Positions 9,589 to 23,400 of a stretch of 45,194 nucleotides of DNA are shown one piece after another; position 1 is the first letter of the stretch, and each line of letters opens with the position of its first letter. The stretch is from Polymyxa betae (lineage: Eukaryota > Endomyxa > Phytomyxea > Plasmodiophorida > Plasmodiophoridae). The position numbers were made by a program, and so were the translations under genes. The notes beneath the pieces are model-generated. The model was not told where the DNA came from. It searched no databases and saw only the letters and a list, made by a program, of their open reading frames with translations. The stretch is from positions 1 to 45,194 of the forward strand of contig RBZT01000597.1 of NCBI GenBank assembly GCA_003693705.1. Reading direction: 5' to 3'.

Positions 9589-12500
9589 ATGAGCTTCGTT
9601 CCTGGTATTTCCAGAACTGCAATCAAGTTTGTATTAAGGAGCCGGTGTTGTTTTCGATTATAACAGTGCAATAGTTCGGCTCGGGCACCAGATCCGCATC
9701 ATCGATTCCGTTCGCTTGGTAATTCCAATTCGATCGAATACAGACGAACAGGCCCCTGATTTACTGATAGTATTGGACGTATTGGTTCGTGTAAGAGAAG
9801 CCATTAATGCTGCCGGTAACCGCTCCAAAGCAGATGACGGTGACGATTCAGCCGATGCTTTACGGTCTGATGGCGTTGTGTGCCTTGCATTTGAGGCTAT
9901 GCGTAAGAAGCTATCATCAATATGAAGCATTCACAATATTTTGTCCTATTCATATTTGTTACATCATAGATCGATACATTTTGTAAATTTTTTGGCGACC
10001 GTTTTGTAGAAACACTAATCCTTGTTCGTTGAATGCCTTAAAATTTCTCTTCAATGCTGAATTATTTCCAGCCGTTACAAACAAAACGCATTCGCTGACT
10101 AAAACTTTCTTAGAGATGATTGCGACAATACCGCTTTTGTCTTCGATTCCTGCACTAAGCGACCTCATCCACAACATCATTCGTATTATGGACGCAGCTG
10201 TCTACAGACAGGAACAGTACCGTTACGGCCCGAACTCCGCCCGACGTGAAACATTCTACAGTCTGTATCAGGCCGCAATTGGCAAACAGTAACTAGAAAT
10301 TTCGAGATCAGCCGTTTTCGTTTCATGTAATGGCCAGATAGGCAGTCTGATCTGCAACACGAAAGCGAGGTCCATCTACGTAACGACAAGCTAACGCGAG
10401 AGATCTTCACCTTCCAGGAGCAGATCCGCGGGTTCGAGTCCGTAACTTGGTCAAAACCAGCCGATAAACGACTAAGCCATGTGCAGGCAGGAATCACAAC
10501 AGAGCTCGGCTGTTATACGCGCGTTGAAACTAGAGGCGATTAAATCGAACAAAGCGATCGAAGTGCTGCAGAATCAAGTGACCTCGTAACAATCGGAAAC
10601 ATTTCATGCCTTCAGTTGATGACCTGATATGGCGCAGACTGAAAGAAGACATCGAATCGCTTCGTTCGAACAAGCTGGATCTGGAGCGGTCGCTATTCGA
10701 GGCCGAGCTCGAGTCGATCGAACGCCAACGCGTCGCTGATCAAGGTGACTGCATGTTCGGTGACCCCGCCCGTACTGACCCAACGTTGCAGCTGTCACCG
10801 AATACCAACGGATCGTGTTGGAGCGCAACATGCAACAGCGCCTGCTGGCCGAAGTCGATTTCAATCCGGCAAGGTTGACTCGGGCGCCTCAACGAAGGTC
10901 TTCAACAATGTCCCAACACGATTCGTGACGCTTCTGAACTGTGAATGCAGCACGGCCATAGATCCCGGCGATAACGACGACTCGTTGCGGAACGAACTCG
11001 ATACGGCGTATCATGAACGCGACCTGTTGCTGGAACAGATCGAAGCGATGACGCGCGACCGCGACCAGCTGAACGGGCTGTATCGGAAAGAGAACCAATC
11101 GAAGAACGCCACGCTGCTGCGCCTGGCCCAGGTCAAGGACGAATACGCGGATCTGCAGGCCCGATATCGTGAAGGTCACCCGTTTAGTGACCGCTTCAAC
11201 GGGCACGCTGACAATTGTTATTCAGCGTTGGAATCGCGGACGCCGCGTCCCGATTGGTGCCAGGTCTGTGACCGATTCGATGCGACGTGTCGTATCTGTG
11301 CTCGACACGATCTTCGCGCCCCGTCGTCGACGTTATCGTCAGCTCGAAAGGTATCGCATAATGGTGATACTTTCTCCATTTCGTTCTGCTCTGTTTATCG
11401 AAAAACAAGCTGAATGATCTCGTGTCTATTTTGTGATAGTTTCTTGTATAATAATCTGGTCCAGGTCTTGCAGCTGATGGCGACGTTACAAGAGCGCACC
11501 AGCGAACTCGACGAATTGCGTCGTCGCGCAGCGCTCGAACCCGAAAACGACGAAGGCATCTATTTCAATGTTCGAAGCAGCTGTCGGTGGACGAGCCGCG
11601 ATCTGTTCGCGTACGACAACGCCCAAGACCCGGATGCCAAATCCAAGGTAGGCTCGTTACCGGCTACGGCGACCAGAACCAACTTGTTGCTGCAGATCCC
11701 GTCCTGGCTTCGGGTTCCGATCGCTGACGGCGGCCCGATGCGGTTCCGCAACAGGAACTTCACGTTCAAGACGATCTCGAAAATGATTCGCGATGTCTGG
11801 GACGTACACGACCCATCCGTACTTGACGTCAATGTTTGTTACCATATTCGCTGAGTGGCGTTGGTTTGGTCTTGTCTGAAATTCATTGCCAGGATACGTT
11901 GAAGATCTATTTCGAATCGCGCTCCAATGGCAACTCCAGCGAGGCTCTTGAACTGGCGTACAACTTCGCTGACGGTCTGGATCGTCATCGCTGGGTTTAT
12001 GAATGCCATTTGCTGCACGAAGTCGGTCGCTTCTGCGTTCTGCACGTGTCACTGATTGTATCTGGTTCAAGGTGATCCGTGGCCGGCTTCATTGGCGCTG
12101 TTCGAGCCTGGCTGACAAGGCTGAAGAGAGCCTCGTTAATGGTATGATGCAGGTCGATCGCAGAGTTCGTGGCAAGCTCACATACAAAGTCGCCAAAGGT
12201 AACAGATCTTCGCTGCTCATGAAGGGTTTCTAACGGGAATCAATCTGTTCTTATCAGGTCTATTCCTGGAGCAGTGCAGGGTTGTGTTCCCGAACAAGAC
12301 TGAAGAAGCCCGCACGGCCTATGCCAAAGCCCTGCAGCGCTCCGGGATCGGCGGTGGGTTCCTCATCGAGTACCGCACCCTGTTGCAGAAATCTGCCTCC
12401 AACGATGTCCGTGAACGATTCCGTTCAGCGTACTGATACTGGACTTATTGTTTCTTAGTTTCTAGATACGATTCGATCGCAGCTGCTGAGCGAACTGCTC

Positions 12501-13321
12501 GACTATCAGCGGGCGTTGCTCACAGCCGTCCAGCAGCGAACCGACTCGGATGGCGGCGTCTGTATTCGTCAGAACAAAATCGACCATGCTGCTGACATCC
12601 CTTCAGGTCACGCTGCAAAGCGTGTTGGACGTACTGGAATCGTTATCGACCGAGTTCCAGGCGCAGGCGGTGACAGACCTATTCCGGACGATCCGTTCGC
12701 AAACCTCCACGGATTTAGCAGGCGATAATTTCGATGCCGAATCGGGCGCGGTCAACGCCTATCTGTTCCTGCGCCAGCTGAATCTGCATATGCTCCTTTA
12801 TCCGAGAAATCTGTTCGTTGTCGTCGCTGCGTCTGCCGATGCCGTTGCCAACGAACGAAGGTCGGCTTCTGAGATTGGTATGCGCCCAGGTGTGCTGAGC
12901 TCGTTTTCGTTCGCCAGTATGGGACGAAGCTCGTCGCATTCGCCACGGAAACAAAACGTGCTGAAACTGGGGATGTCCCTGGCCGGAAGCAAGTCGACAA
13001 CAGCGTTGCCAGAGAAGATCGAGAGTGACGACGATGGCAACGATACAGATTCAACCGTGTCGAAAACGCCCGACCGGGGGCCAGCATCGTCCGTCGGCTC
13101 GGATAACGGCTCGTTGTTGTCGGAAGGTATCGCGAATTCGTTGCCTTCACTTCAATAACAGATTGATTGATTTCGAATCAGATGGAGTACGTTCAGGTTT
13201 CCATCCCAAACGTGCTTCGATCAGCAAAGAGGCGTCGGAATTGTCGCCAAACAGATCCGATTATGCCAGCAGCGGGCAAAGGTCTAGACGTGCGTCCATC
13301 AACATCAACATAATCCAATAG
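9589..13321 (+). CDS. Multi-exon coiled-coil protein with Cys4 knuckle
   Basis: About 17 exons can be chained in phase, from ATG 9589 (short first exon, donor GTATTT) to the stop at 13319-13321. Introns are about 45-110 nt. The N-terminal 150 residues are mostly helical. A long coiled coil follows (LQHESEVHLRNDKL, LKEDIESLRSNKLDLERSL, ELDTAYHERDLLLEQIEAM). Next come a C-x2-C-x6-C-x2-C knuckle (CQVCDRFDATCRIC), a helical globular part (FTFKTISKMIRDVWDVHD) and a Ser-rich tail. I do not recognise the family. The globular segment distantly recalls TSNAXIP1-like ciliary coiled-coil proteins, but that is a guess. Gene limits are good; individual exon borders are moderately sure. Confidence 0.7.
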
Positions 13322-13488
13322 CTGATTGATATAATATATAATTATAAATTAACAAGTTATTACAAAATGGCATAAGTCAACGAAGACTTGATATTAGTCG
13401 ATCATCTTCTGGATGAAACATTCCGCCAGACAATCGATATGATGCTGATCATAACCGGTAGGCGCTAACAGACCTGACCACAACACCG

Positions 13489-14642
13489 TCAATAATGACA
13501 ATCACAGACAGCAACACATTGATGAACCAGCCAGACACGATTGTGACGAATGTCGACATCCCTGAACGCAGCATTGCAGCACATTGCGTCCGGTAACCCT
13601 GCATACGATTTAGTAACAGTAAACACGATCAGCGGCAGCAATTGCGCTGACGCTTGAATCATGGCGATAGAGACGGCAATCCAGTCATCGTCATCAGCGG
13701 GAAGGTCATCATCGCCGATATCAATAGTCGACAGCAAACGCTCCAGATCGGAATCGACCGCGTTGCGATACGGATCCGGGCAGTAGCGACGGACGCGATC
13801 CCGGACCTGGTCCAGTACAGCGTCGGAGCTCGTGCCGACTCCATAACACCATCGCGAGACCGTCACGAATAAACGCCCGAAACGCGACAGCGCCGCTTCG
13901 CGTTCGTCCGACGAGATGTGCACCGGTTCCGGGGCCAGCACGTCGCCTGGCGCCGCCGCCGCCGCCGACGACGATTGTGCTCGTTCCAGCTGATTGCGGG
14001 CGATTCGTGACAGCTCGAATAGCATATCGGCGAACGAGTTCGTGGCCGGCAGCGATTCCTCCGCCCTGGGCGGTGCCTTCTCCAGAACCTGGCCGCGAAC
14101 GGGTCCATCCCGGGGGCGGCACGACGCCGGCTCACGCACGATGTCCCTGTACTGAATATGGACGTCCGACAACCCGGCCCGGTACGTGGCGCAGAGCGCC
14201 GCGCAGGCGCTCGAGCAGTGCGACTGCAGTGCGGGCGCCTGGGCGTGTACGACCTGGCGCTCAGCGGCCCGAATGCGGTATTTGGGCCCGTTTGGTGTTT
14301 CGGCGGGGAGATCGTTGGGGCAGGTCGGCAGACCACAGCGATGCATGTGGACGCGCTCTTCGACGACGGCGTCATAATCGGAAGGGCGGAGAACGCGAGC
14401 CTGAATATGACGTTCGTGAACGTTTCGAAATCAGGAGGTGAAGGAAATACAGCTTTGCGGAGATCGAGATCTGAGACGTGAGTGGCGAGAAGACGCTCCT
14501 GGATCTGGATGACGAAACGCTGCAGATAGCGCAGGCGAGCAGCCTTGTCGGGCTCGGCACTCGAGTCCGGCTGCATGTCTGTGGGAGTCGCCATGGACGC
14601 CGTCGCCGCGGAAATCTCACGAAAACCGGGACTGCGCGACAT
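13489..14642 (-). CDS. RPAP2: RPAP2/Rtr1-type RNA polymerase II CTD phosphatase
   Basis: Exon 1 (14451-14642) and exon 2 (13489-14400) are split by a 50-nt intron, GTATTT...TTCAG. The join gives LDLRKA-ARVLRPSDYDAVVEERV, then the RTR1 zinc module. Ligands are Cys86 and Cys91 (CGLPTC), and Cys126 and Cys130 (HCSSAC), the C-x4-C...C-x3-C pattern of the family. RPAP2/Rtr1 removes Ser5 phosphate from the Pol II CTD and helps import Pol II into the nucleus. The C-terminus is uncertain: a further minus-strand exon ending near 13396 (GYDQHHIDCLAECFIQKMID) looks coding and may be the true last exon, replacing the end at 13489. Start could be the first ATG or the ATG 16 codons later. Confidence 0.82.
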
Positions 14643-14857
14643 TCGAACAGCTTTCTAGACGCAAATTGTTCATCTGCAAGTGACGCACTAAATTTAAACT
14701 GTTAAATTAACATTTTTATTTGAGACAGTGGAATGACGACTCCAAAAAGTTGGCGTCGGTTGCGATTAGTGCGTCACAGAGCAGGACAAAGAACTGAATG
14801 GCGCATCGGCATGGCCCTGGAGCAGAAGCGACCTGCCATGAAGCGGACAGATCCGCG

Positions 14858-16609
14858 TCATTCTGTTGTCGCTTTGGACGCAGACCAGTGGCCGTCGTCG
14901 TCGATCTCAATGACGACATGATGGAATCGGCGAATGGTTGAGCGATGCCCGATCGATAGCAGCCCGGTCCCTGTCTTCGTTAACAGATCGTAGACGTAGA
15001 TTTCCGTCTGTTCGTCCATGGCCGAAGTGCTTTCGTCCAAGATCGCGAATCGCGGCCGATGATAAAGCAGCCGAGCGATCCCCAGGCGCTGCTGTTCACC
15101 ACCCGACAGAATCTCGGGCCACATTGCGACGAGATCGAGATCTTGACATATTCTGTTCAGGCGGACCGCGTCTAGAAGCCCTCTTGCAGATTTATCGTCG
15201 AGATCGGAGCCGTCAAGAGGATATGCGATCTGCTCTCGAAGTGTCCCGAACGAGAGAAAGGGACGTTGTGGCACGAAGAAGATGGAGCCACGATCGATCG
15301 GCTTTCGAATTCGACCCGATTGTACGGGCCAGAGATCTCCAAGCGCCCGAAACAGGCTCGATTTCCCGATGCCATTCGGGCCCATAATCAGGACGTTCTG
15401 TCTACCGCCGTCTTGAACGCGGAAGCTGATACCGAGCGGGAAGAGAAGCCGCCCGGAAGGCGTCCGCAGGGTCACTTGGTCGAAGGCGATTTCGTCCTCA
15501 TCCAGCAGTCTCTGCGATTCAGTCCCGATCGATTTCATGTCGTAGTCGTCACATTCGACGAGGTCGTTCAACACGGCGATTAGCTCGTCGACGCGCTCGG
15601 CGAGAGCGCACAGCTGCGAGAAATCTCGCGATAGCAGCGCGAAAACTGCGAGCTGGTAGAGCATCTGAGTAATGTAGCCGGAACTGGCCAAGAATGTCTC
15701 CTGCTTGAGCGAGTGGCCCGCGATCTTCATCGACAGGAACGGGATGACAGCGGACGCAGTTCCGACGCCCCAATAGAACAGATTCGAGTTCGTGTTCAGA
15801 GCGATATCGGAGAGCGCCTCGGCGGACGTTTGCTCGGCCATCTTCTCCATCAATTGTCGGCAGCGTTGGCGCTCGCGATCATGACCGCCTAATAACGCAA
15901 TCGATTCGCTTTGAAGACGAATGTACGTCTGCATAAAGCGATAAACACCCGTTGTGTTCGTATTCACCTTCGACAGCGCTTGCGGACGCCGCATGAGCAC
16001 GTAATTGATTGCTAGAAACACGAAGCAGAGCGCGAACGCCATCAGCGGTGCCAGGATTCCGATCGCATGCACGAGGGAGAAGCAGAAAGCGATGATGGAA
16101 GCGATCAGAGGGATGACTCCCAGGAACATTGGCGCCCCGATTAGCACCGTCTTGAGCTGAGCGCAAAGCGCCACCGTATCGGATCCGATACGTTGATCGG
16201 CATCTGTAATGCGGCCATCGATCTGTGATAGTCGAAAGGCGACCCGAGACTTAAAATATCGTTCGCCGATATATTCAGTGAGGCGATATTTCCAGGCGAC
16301 ATTGATCAGCAGGTCGCCCGTATAAAGCATGAGGGCGGCGGCCAGAGCTCCACCAAAGATCACGAAGAGCAGCATAATCAGAGCCTGGACTCGATTCCGC
16401 TCGTTCCTGCTGAGAACTGCATCCTGCAGGACGGCGAGTTGGGATGTGAACACAACATAGCAGATGCCATACAAGATTCCCATGCCGACGCAGACGCCGC
16501 ACATGGGCGCCGATTGTCGATCGGCCATGATCCGAAGCAGATTCCATAACGACCTGAGACGTCCTGCCATAACCCAGCTGGTGGTTGTTGGTATGTCAGA
16601 GCGACTCAT
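14858..16609 (-). CDS. ABCD-family half ABC transporter
   Basis: A single-exon frame of 583 aa has one transmembrane domain followed by one ATPase domain. About six hydrophobic segments occupy residues 30-340. The ABCD/SbmA-type sequence ITDADQRIGSD, with WKYRLTEYIGERYF before it, marks the ABC_membrane_2 fold. The nucleotide-binding domain has Walker A GPNGIGKSS, Q-loop FVPQRPF, signature LSGGEQQR, Walker B FAILDESTSAMD and H-loop GHRST. All catalytic residues are present. Family members dimerise and move acyl-CoA or cobalamin-related substrates across peroxisomal or lysosomal membranes. Length and organisation resemble ABCD4 and bacterial SbmA/YddA-like proteins, so peroxisomal placement is not certain. 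The lack of introns is unusual beside intron-rich neighbours. Confidence 0.9.
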   Translation of the reverse strand: MSRSDIPTTTSWVMAGRLRSLWNLLRIMADRQSAPMCGVCVGMGILYGICYVVFTSQLAVLQDAVLSRNERNRVQALIMLLFVIFGGALAAALMLYTGDLLINVAWKYRLTEYIGERYFKSRVAFRLSQIDGRITDADQRIGSDTVALCAQLKTVLIGAPMFLGVIPLIASIIAFCFSLVHAIGILAPLMAFALCFVFLAINYVLMRRPQALSKVNTNTTGVYRFMQTYIRLQSESIALLGGHDRERQRCRQLMEKMAEQTSAEALSDIALNTNSNLFYWGVGTASAVIPFLSMKIAGHSLKQETFLASSGYITQMLYQLAVFALLSRDFSQLCALAERVDELIAVLNDLVECDDYDMKSIGTESQRLLDEDEIAFDQVTLRTPSGRLLFPLGISFRVQDGGRQNVLIMGPNGIGKSSLFRALGDLWPVQSGRIRKPIDRGSIFFVPQRPFLSFGTLREQIAYPLDGSDLDDKSARGLLDAVRLNRICQDLDLVAMWPEILSGGEQQRLGIARLLYHRPRFAILDESTSAMDEQTEIYVYDLLTKTGTGLLSIGHRSTIRRFHHVVIEIDDDGHWSASKATTE

Positions 16610-17468
16610 TGCATGGAAGCCTTCGCAACCCTGGCTAAGGCAGATAGAGCGTCCCGACTCCTCTCTTCTGACGCAGCGAGACCCCTGTGGTGCGGCCTCT
16701 CCCTTCTTTCGTCGCCATCCCTTCTCCTGCCTGCCTTCAACCGTCTCCTAGTTGATGCAGCCGAGAGAGCATCCTCGACTCTTTCGTCGCTGAAATCTGA
16801 GGTTTTGCTCGATGAGAAAGGCTGGATGAGATATAACAGAGATTGCGAGGATCAACGTCGATGATCTTGGTCTTGACTTTGGTTTCGCAGGGTGCCTAAT
16901 GAAGCGATTAGCCGTTATCAAACTGTTTGAATGCATTACTTGAATTACTTTCCATTCAGTTACTCAGGTGGAAGTCTATATAGTAGTCCTGACATCATTC
17001 GAATCTGCTTCTTTGGTTTTTCTGGAAATTTGTCTTTTGTCCATCAAAACACTTCCACCAGGTCTTTTCTTTCATTTCTGCGTTGTAACCAGGTAAGTGC
17101 CGGCGGAGAGGGTTTTTGTGCCAAACAAGTGTTAGTGAAACGCAGCATGTAGCGAAGCAGAGCCATTCTCCTTGTCACTATCAGTCTTTGGGAGCATCAT
17201 ATCTCATCAACATCTCTACGAATTCAGCCACAATGGTCCAAACGTACCAGGCGACTCTGCCTGTTCGTCTGACAACTCGATTTAGTAACAAGCATTATCT
17301 ATGATTGGTTTCAATAGGCGCTTTTTATAACAGAACAGCTTAGCAACGTAAATCGAGTGGCTCGGCCACCCAGATGACGTCGAGGAAACCCTAATCAGAC
17401 TGCAGACACAATGACCTTCACCATATCGATCGAGCTACTCGTCACACCCTATCCTCCATATCGGGTGA
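16610..17468. other. Divergent intergenic region
   Basis: This 860-bp space lies between the ABC transporter (-) and Furry (+) start codons. I see only short frames without family resemblance. It presumably holds two divergent promoters. A short frame at 17233-17304 is unsupported. Confidence 0.5.
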
Positions 17469-20400
17469 ATGACGACGACGGCGCCGGCGTCCAAACCCAG
17501 ACAGCTTCGATGCCCATGCGCCCTAGTCATCAATGATCTTTTGGCCCAATTTGAACCGGCCGTTGCCGAGCGTCTGCAGTATCTGACCACCCTGGGTCCA
17601 TCCGATGCGATCGTGTTCGAGTCCGATACGCCCCTGGATCGCGTCTTTCATGCTTTCGCTGCTTATTGCCCATTCTGTATCCAGCAAATGCTGAGCGAAT
17701 TGCTGAGCTGGAGGAATACACGCCATGTTCGACTGCTTTCTGATACTGCAGGCGAGAAGCAGCATCTGGCGGTCGATATCGTCTTCGTCGAGGCAAGCAT
17801 CGCAGCTTTATCACAATACGAAGGCGATACAGTACCAGAGGAATTTGCAGAAGCGATCGAAAAAGCAGCGCATGAATTCTGTCGCATGCGGGCATCGCTG
17901 ATTGCCAAATTGGATGCCGCTGCCCGTCCCATATTTTCACAATTGTTCAGCGGCTCATCGCAGGGCTCGCAGCCGTCTTCTTCAAGCACTCGCGACTATC
18001 TTTTCGACATTTGGTCTCTGATTCTTGGACGAATTTCGGTCTATCGCGTCACCCAATTCGCAGCCCGGTTTCTTCAGGGCATTGATCATGATGATATTGG
18101 CGCCATCCATGCGTACCGCATGCTGCGAAGCGTCGATTTACGATTGGATTCGGAGCCAATTTTGAGCCAAACAATGCAGTTCATTCAGCTCCTATTTCGT
18201 ATGTTCGGAACCTGTACTGGGCGGCCTAATGTCAAACGAGCGATTGTCGAAACAATGACCTGCGTTTTGTACCCGGTTGCTATGCATCCTACACAAGCCA
18301 GCGTTAACTTAACGGCCTGGTACGCTTTGATGCAGCAGATTTACGTCAGCGTACGTCGATGGGCTCGTAAGCCGCGACGTCGAGCCTATGCCTATCCGCT
18401 GCTAACTGTTGTGCTCTGTAACTGTGAACCAGAACATTTCATCACAAATTTCGGTGTTTTGCTGGAATCTCTGATCGCTCTCTACGACGATCGCGAAACC
18501 CGTCTTATCGGTATTGCTTGCATTCAGCGACTCTTCCATGTGTATTTGGAGCAGATCGCTTACCGGAAAAATGCAACCAGTAATAATCTGCTTACGATCG
18601 TTCGGCGGATTGTGTTCGGTGAACACAAGCGATTACCTTACGTGGACGGGACGCATCAGATGGAGCACGATGGATTGGTGGCACTTATTCTGACTGTCGC
18701 TGAAGGAAAGTTCGATTTCTGTGTCTCCGAAGTGATCATCAGAATGCTCCAATTTGGTGAAGGCGATGACGTCATCAACGAATATGTGCAACTGGCGTTG
18801 CGGGCGCTGATCGCGATCTTTGATCGCGGTGAACGCCGTACTCGATTGTTTACGAGTTCCTGTTCGACCAACGATTCGCTTCCTCCTGGTTTTCGGACCC
18901 ATTACGGACCCTCGATTGCAACAATGTTGGAAGCGATCGGAGAAAGGCTGTGCACGCTACAGCCATTCCAAAGTGCTGATTTAGGGCCTTACATTCATCA
19001 GCTCGGATCCCTTCTTGGATCGATACTGAAGCATTGCTACCGAGCTGTTGGCCAGACGTTGCTGACAACGCCGGCTCCACAAGCGGGGAAAATATCTCCA
19101 GCGACGTGCTCGTCTTTGGGATCTCCTCAGCTCGACCCACAAACGGAAACTATTCACCTGCCGACGCTGATTTATCGGTTCGCTTTAGCTGCATTGCCAT
19201 ACATATGGACGGAGACTGTTCAAGAATCGGATCTGTTGCGATGGATTGTACAAGCTTCAATTCATCAGAATGGCGGTATTCGTTTCGCTGCTGGTTATGT
19301 GATTGACAGTATTGAATCGAATCCCCGCGATCGCAACATGATTGGCAGATTCCTTGCTCGGCTTGCAGACTATATAATAAGCAGCGTTCCATTATCATAT
19401 GAGACAGTGGCTTTGCATCTACTGGATAACATGTGCCGCATCTTATCAGCTTTACCAGATCGTCCAGATCGTTTAAACATCGTACTATCGGATGGACAAG
19501 CAGATCAGATTGAAGCCGCTGCATTATTCTGGCTGACCAGTGCCAGTCCGAACATTCGCCTTCTCTGCTTCAGGATATTGGAAGCCGTTCGTCGTACAAT
19601 CAATGTTTACAATGACGACATCGCCAGCGATGACGACGATGACGTCATGGCTCAGATGGAGACAGCTTCGGTCAGGTCGCCTTCCGTCGCGTCGCATTCC
19701 CCTCGACGAAGACGAATGCGCCGCACCTGCGCACTGAACGTCATCGAGATGCATGAACCGACGATTATAGCAGCTTTCGATCGTCACACTCTACCAGATT
19801 TGCTTCAGTCGTGCATATCAGCTAACGATAAAGAGGAAGCAAACGGCGAAGTTCACCGCCAGATTCTAAGTGCATTATGCCAGCGAACGAGCGCTATTCG
19901 TGTTATTCATGCAGCGACTTGCAAGCCCACTGTTCAAGCGCAAAATCGCTGGACTGCTTGCTTAGCTGAAATTATTCGTCGTCTAGCACACACAAGATAT
20001 AATCACTCACTGCGGTTGCTGTTTTCGGAAGCAGCTGTCCAACTGAATTCATTCCTCTCCGATCGTGATACGAAATTGCCCAGGGACTCGTACTTTCAAT
20101 ATCGAAACATTGGAGTGGTGTCGCTGGCTGCCGCTGGCTCCAGCACTGAATATCCTCACATGCAATTAGCAGATTCTGTTGTCAGTCGCTGTGTCAATGT
20201 TCTGCGTTCTTGTGGAGATAGCCCTCATGCTGTCGTGGCGATCACAGCATTAGGCAATGTATCATCGTCGCTTATTGAAGGTGTACTGTCAGCGCTCCCG
20301 TCTACTGCCAACCATGGTCGCGTCACGTATGTTTATCGTTTGATTGCTGAGGGTTTGACTTCGGTTCTGCTCCATGACTACGAGAATGTCCGCTCCCGAT

Positions 20401-23400
20401 TTATTGCATTTGTACAAAGGATGTGTTCCCAGATGGAGCACGATTCTGTTGGAGATTTGGAATTAAGGCAAAACTTTGCGATTATTGTCAGACGCCTGAG
20501 CGAAGAATCGATTGCAGAACCCTGTCTGCTGGCACTGGATCAATCGTTACGAATTCAGGTTTTCACATTGCTGTCTCGATGGGTTTCGCCTTCAGCATTT
20601 TCCTCTCGCAGCGGTTCACGAACAGATTCTTCGGCTCCAGAATCAGTTTCAATTATGACTGCAATGGCATCTTTGTTACTTGGGCCTTTCTTAGATCCCG
20701 ACGGGCAAGTTCCGGATAGCCAAGTCTTTCCCTGGATAAATTCTGTCCTTAAACATTCAATGTACTGTCTGCATTCTTGATCGTTATATCTGTATTCAAT
20801 CCATTCTAGGCCTTCTATACGCGATATTGGATCGCTTGCCTTACAAAACGTGCTTGTTTCTAATCCCACTTCGACAGTTTTGTCGTATTACGCAAGCCAA
20901 TGCTACTCTGCAGAGATTCCCGTAGCCCGACGATATTTCCTGGTTGTTGGTGAATATTGGATGAATACCAGCAGTGCTCGTTTAGCATTACCTGAGATTG
21001 TTCATCTCATCATCTATAAACTTGGAGATCGCTCGTTCACAGTTCGTTCTATGGCCATGGATATGGTCCCTGTATTGGCTGAAAAGGTGAATACTTTTCT
21101 GATGGGCGTTTGACAATGCGACATGGATTTGACTTGTTTGTGCTATTTTCGTTCCATTAACGTCTTCGTAGCGTCCAGGAACGCTGTTCGGCCGCAATGT
21201 CCCTCATATGGTCATAACCAGCCGGCTTCCAGATACGTACTTGCAGAAACAGATGGAAGTTTCGATGCGATTTTCGAAAGAGTATGCCTCGATCACCGAC
21301 GAATTCCTATCGACTTTGTGGAAATACTTGCCCTCAGTTCCTCCATACGATCAGCTGATTATGCTACGCTATTGCCGATGCTGGATTCAGGGCATCAACT
21401 TGACAGGAAAACTTGGCGGTCGAATGCTAGAAATATGTATTGAACAAGTTGTTAATGCCATATATCGCTCTAAATCGCTTTATAGTGTTCCGCGTAACGG
21501 TTGAGCACGGCATCCATTTTGCAGTGGAATTACAACAGATATGGCGCGAATTAGCCACAAAATCTGAAAATGGAATCTCTCTTGATAATTTACGATGCAC
21601 TTTGAAATTTCTGTTGGTCAAATGCTGCCTTTGCGAAATTGAAAGGTCGTCGGCCCATGTCGGGATGATTTTTGAAACTGCCAAACGCATTACATTATAT
21701 CTGAGCCGCGTTGCTCAAACCGAAGTCATTCAGTCGCTGGTTGCTGAAATCGAAAACGAATCTGATTCAGTATTTGGCGCTTTACCTGAGACGAACGACG
21801 ACCAGCCTGGCCAGAACTTAACCGATACCGAACTGATTCTGATGAAGCTTGATCGAACCCAAAACGAAGGATTTCTGTCAGCTCCCGGCCTCTATCCGCC
21901 TTCTGAAACTGGCGATGAAACAAGGCGCCAGCAGCGCGTTCCAAACCGTCCACGCAATGTCGCCGAACGAGCGAACCCGTCAACATCGCATATCGCATTG
22001 ATGCTGTTAGTCGAGGTCGCGTATGAGATGAAATCGGAAGCTCTGGCTCAGTTCGAATCTCATGTTATGTTAATGCAGCATTGGGCTTTGCTAGGCTTAG
22101 ACCATCATATTTTTGAGATCCGCGAACAGTCGAAGTTTCTGCTGCTTAATCTGGTCCATGCATTAACATTTCGCGGATTCGACAGCAATGCCTTTGCTGA
22201 TGATGACGACCAAGAAGAACATCGTGCACAAGTTTCACGCCGTAACAAGGCACGTCAGTTAATGGACTATTTGATGTCTGGTGATGGAGTCCCACTATGG
22301 AGACGAGAGGTTATTTCTGGTACCAATATGGTCCTAGACAGTGTGGACGCAATGGCGGCAGTTATCCGACCTCTGCTTCAAGTCTGCGATGCACCAAATG
22401 CGGTTAGTTCCTGGGCGAACTATGCGCTGGAATCAGCTAGACGTGGTGGACCTCTGATCGCCTCCCGTTCGCTACAAATGTTCCGGATTCTGACCGAAAA
22501 CTGCAAAGAAGACCAAGTTACCATTATCTTTAAGCAACTCATCGAGTTCCTGCATGTGTCTAACGATGCCTGCGTTATCAGCGAAGCGCTTTCAACACTT
22601 GTTGTGATTCTGGATCGAGTCAAAGACGGCAACGGTCCTATACTGGAAGACCTATCGCATTTGCTATGGCATTGTGTCGATGTGCTCGGATGCAACAATG
22701 TCCCTGTACACGTGTTTGTCCATGCTGTCACATTATTGATTCAGCTAATGGATAAGATCTCGGTCGAAGACCAAGCAGTCCGCATAGCCATCATGCGGCA
22801 ACGTCTGACGTCTTTCCATGGTTTGCAACCTCTGGTGCTCGATGGACTAGCTGCAGGATGTATTATCCGGCAACCTGCCTATATCCTGTTATCGAAGCTG
22901 ACCCTGTCTGGGTTTTCCGCATTTGTGGACCCGTCTGATGGCCGAGTTCTACACAATATCATCGGGCTGTTGCCCTGGTTATGTGAACACATCTCGATGC
23001 GAGAATATCCGCCGGCTGTGGCCAATGCAGCTCGTAATCTGCGCCGTTTGAGCGAGACTCGTCTGGATGATATCAAGCTGTCGCGGAGTCTCGCTGCATT
23101 CGAGCGCCACGAGATTCGAACCGCATCACAACTTTGTGAGGCTCTGGCTCCAAGCTTAACGTCGATGATGAAAAGGCATGGTGACGATGTTGTCTTCGAT
23201 ATTCTTACAGGAATGCTACGCGCAGGATCTGCCGAGCAGCAGAAAGTGATTATCGTCATCATGACATCGCTGTTTCGACATTTACATTGGCAGCAAACCT
23301 CGTTGCGCCATCATGGCTCGAATATGTTCACAACGCTTATTGGGATGCAGAACGGCGTAAACCGAAACGATATTATGACACTGATCTCAATTCTTCTGGA

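Noticed and set aside
13977-14441. Long plus-strand frames opposite RPAP2
   Set aside because: GC-rich antisense shadows. Only the minus strand carries the RTR1 zinc motif.
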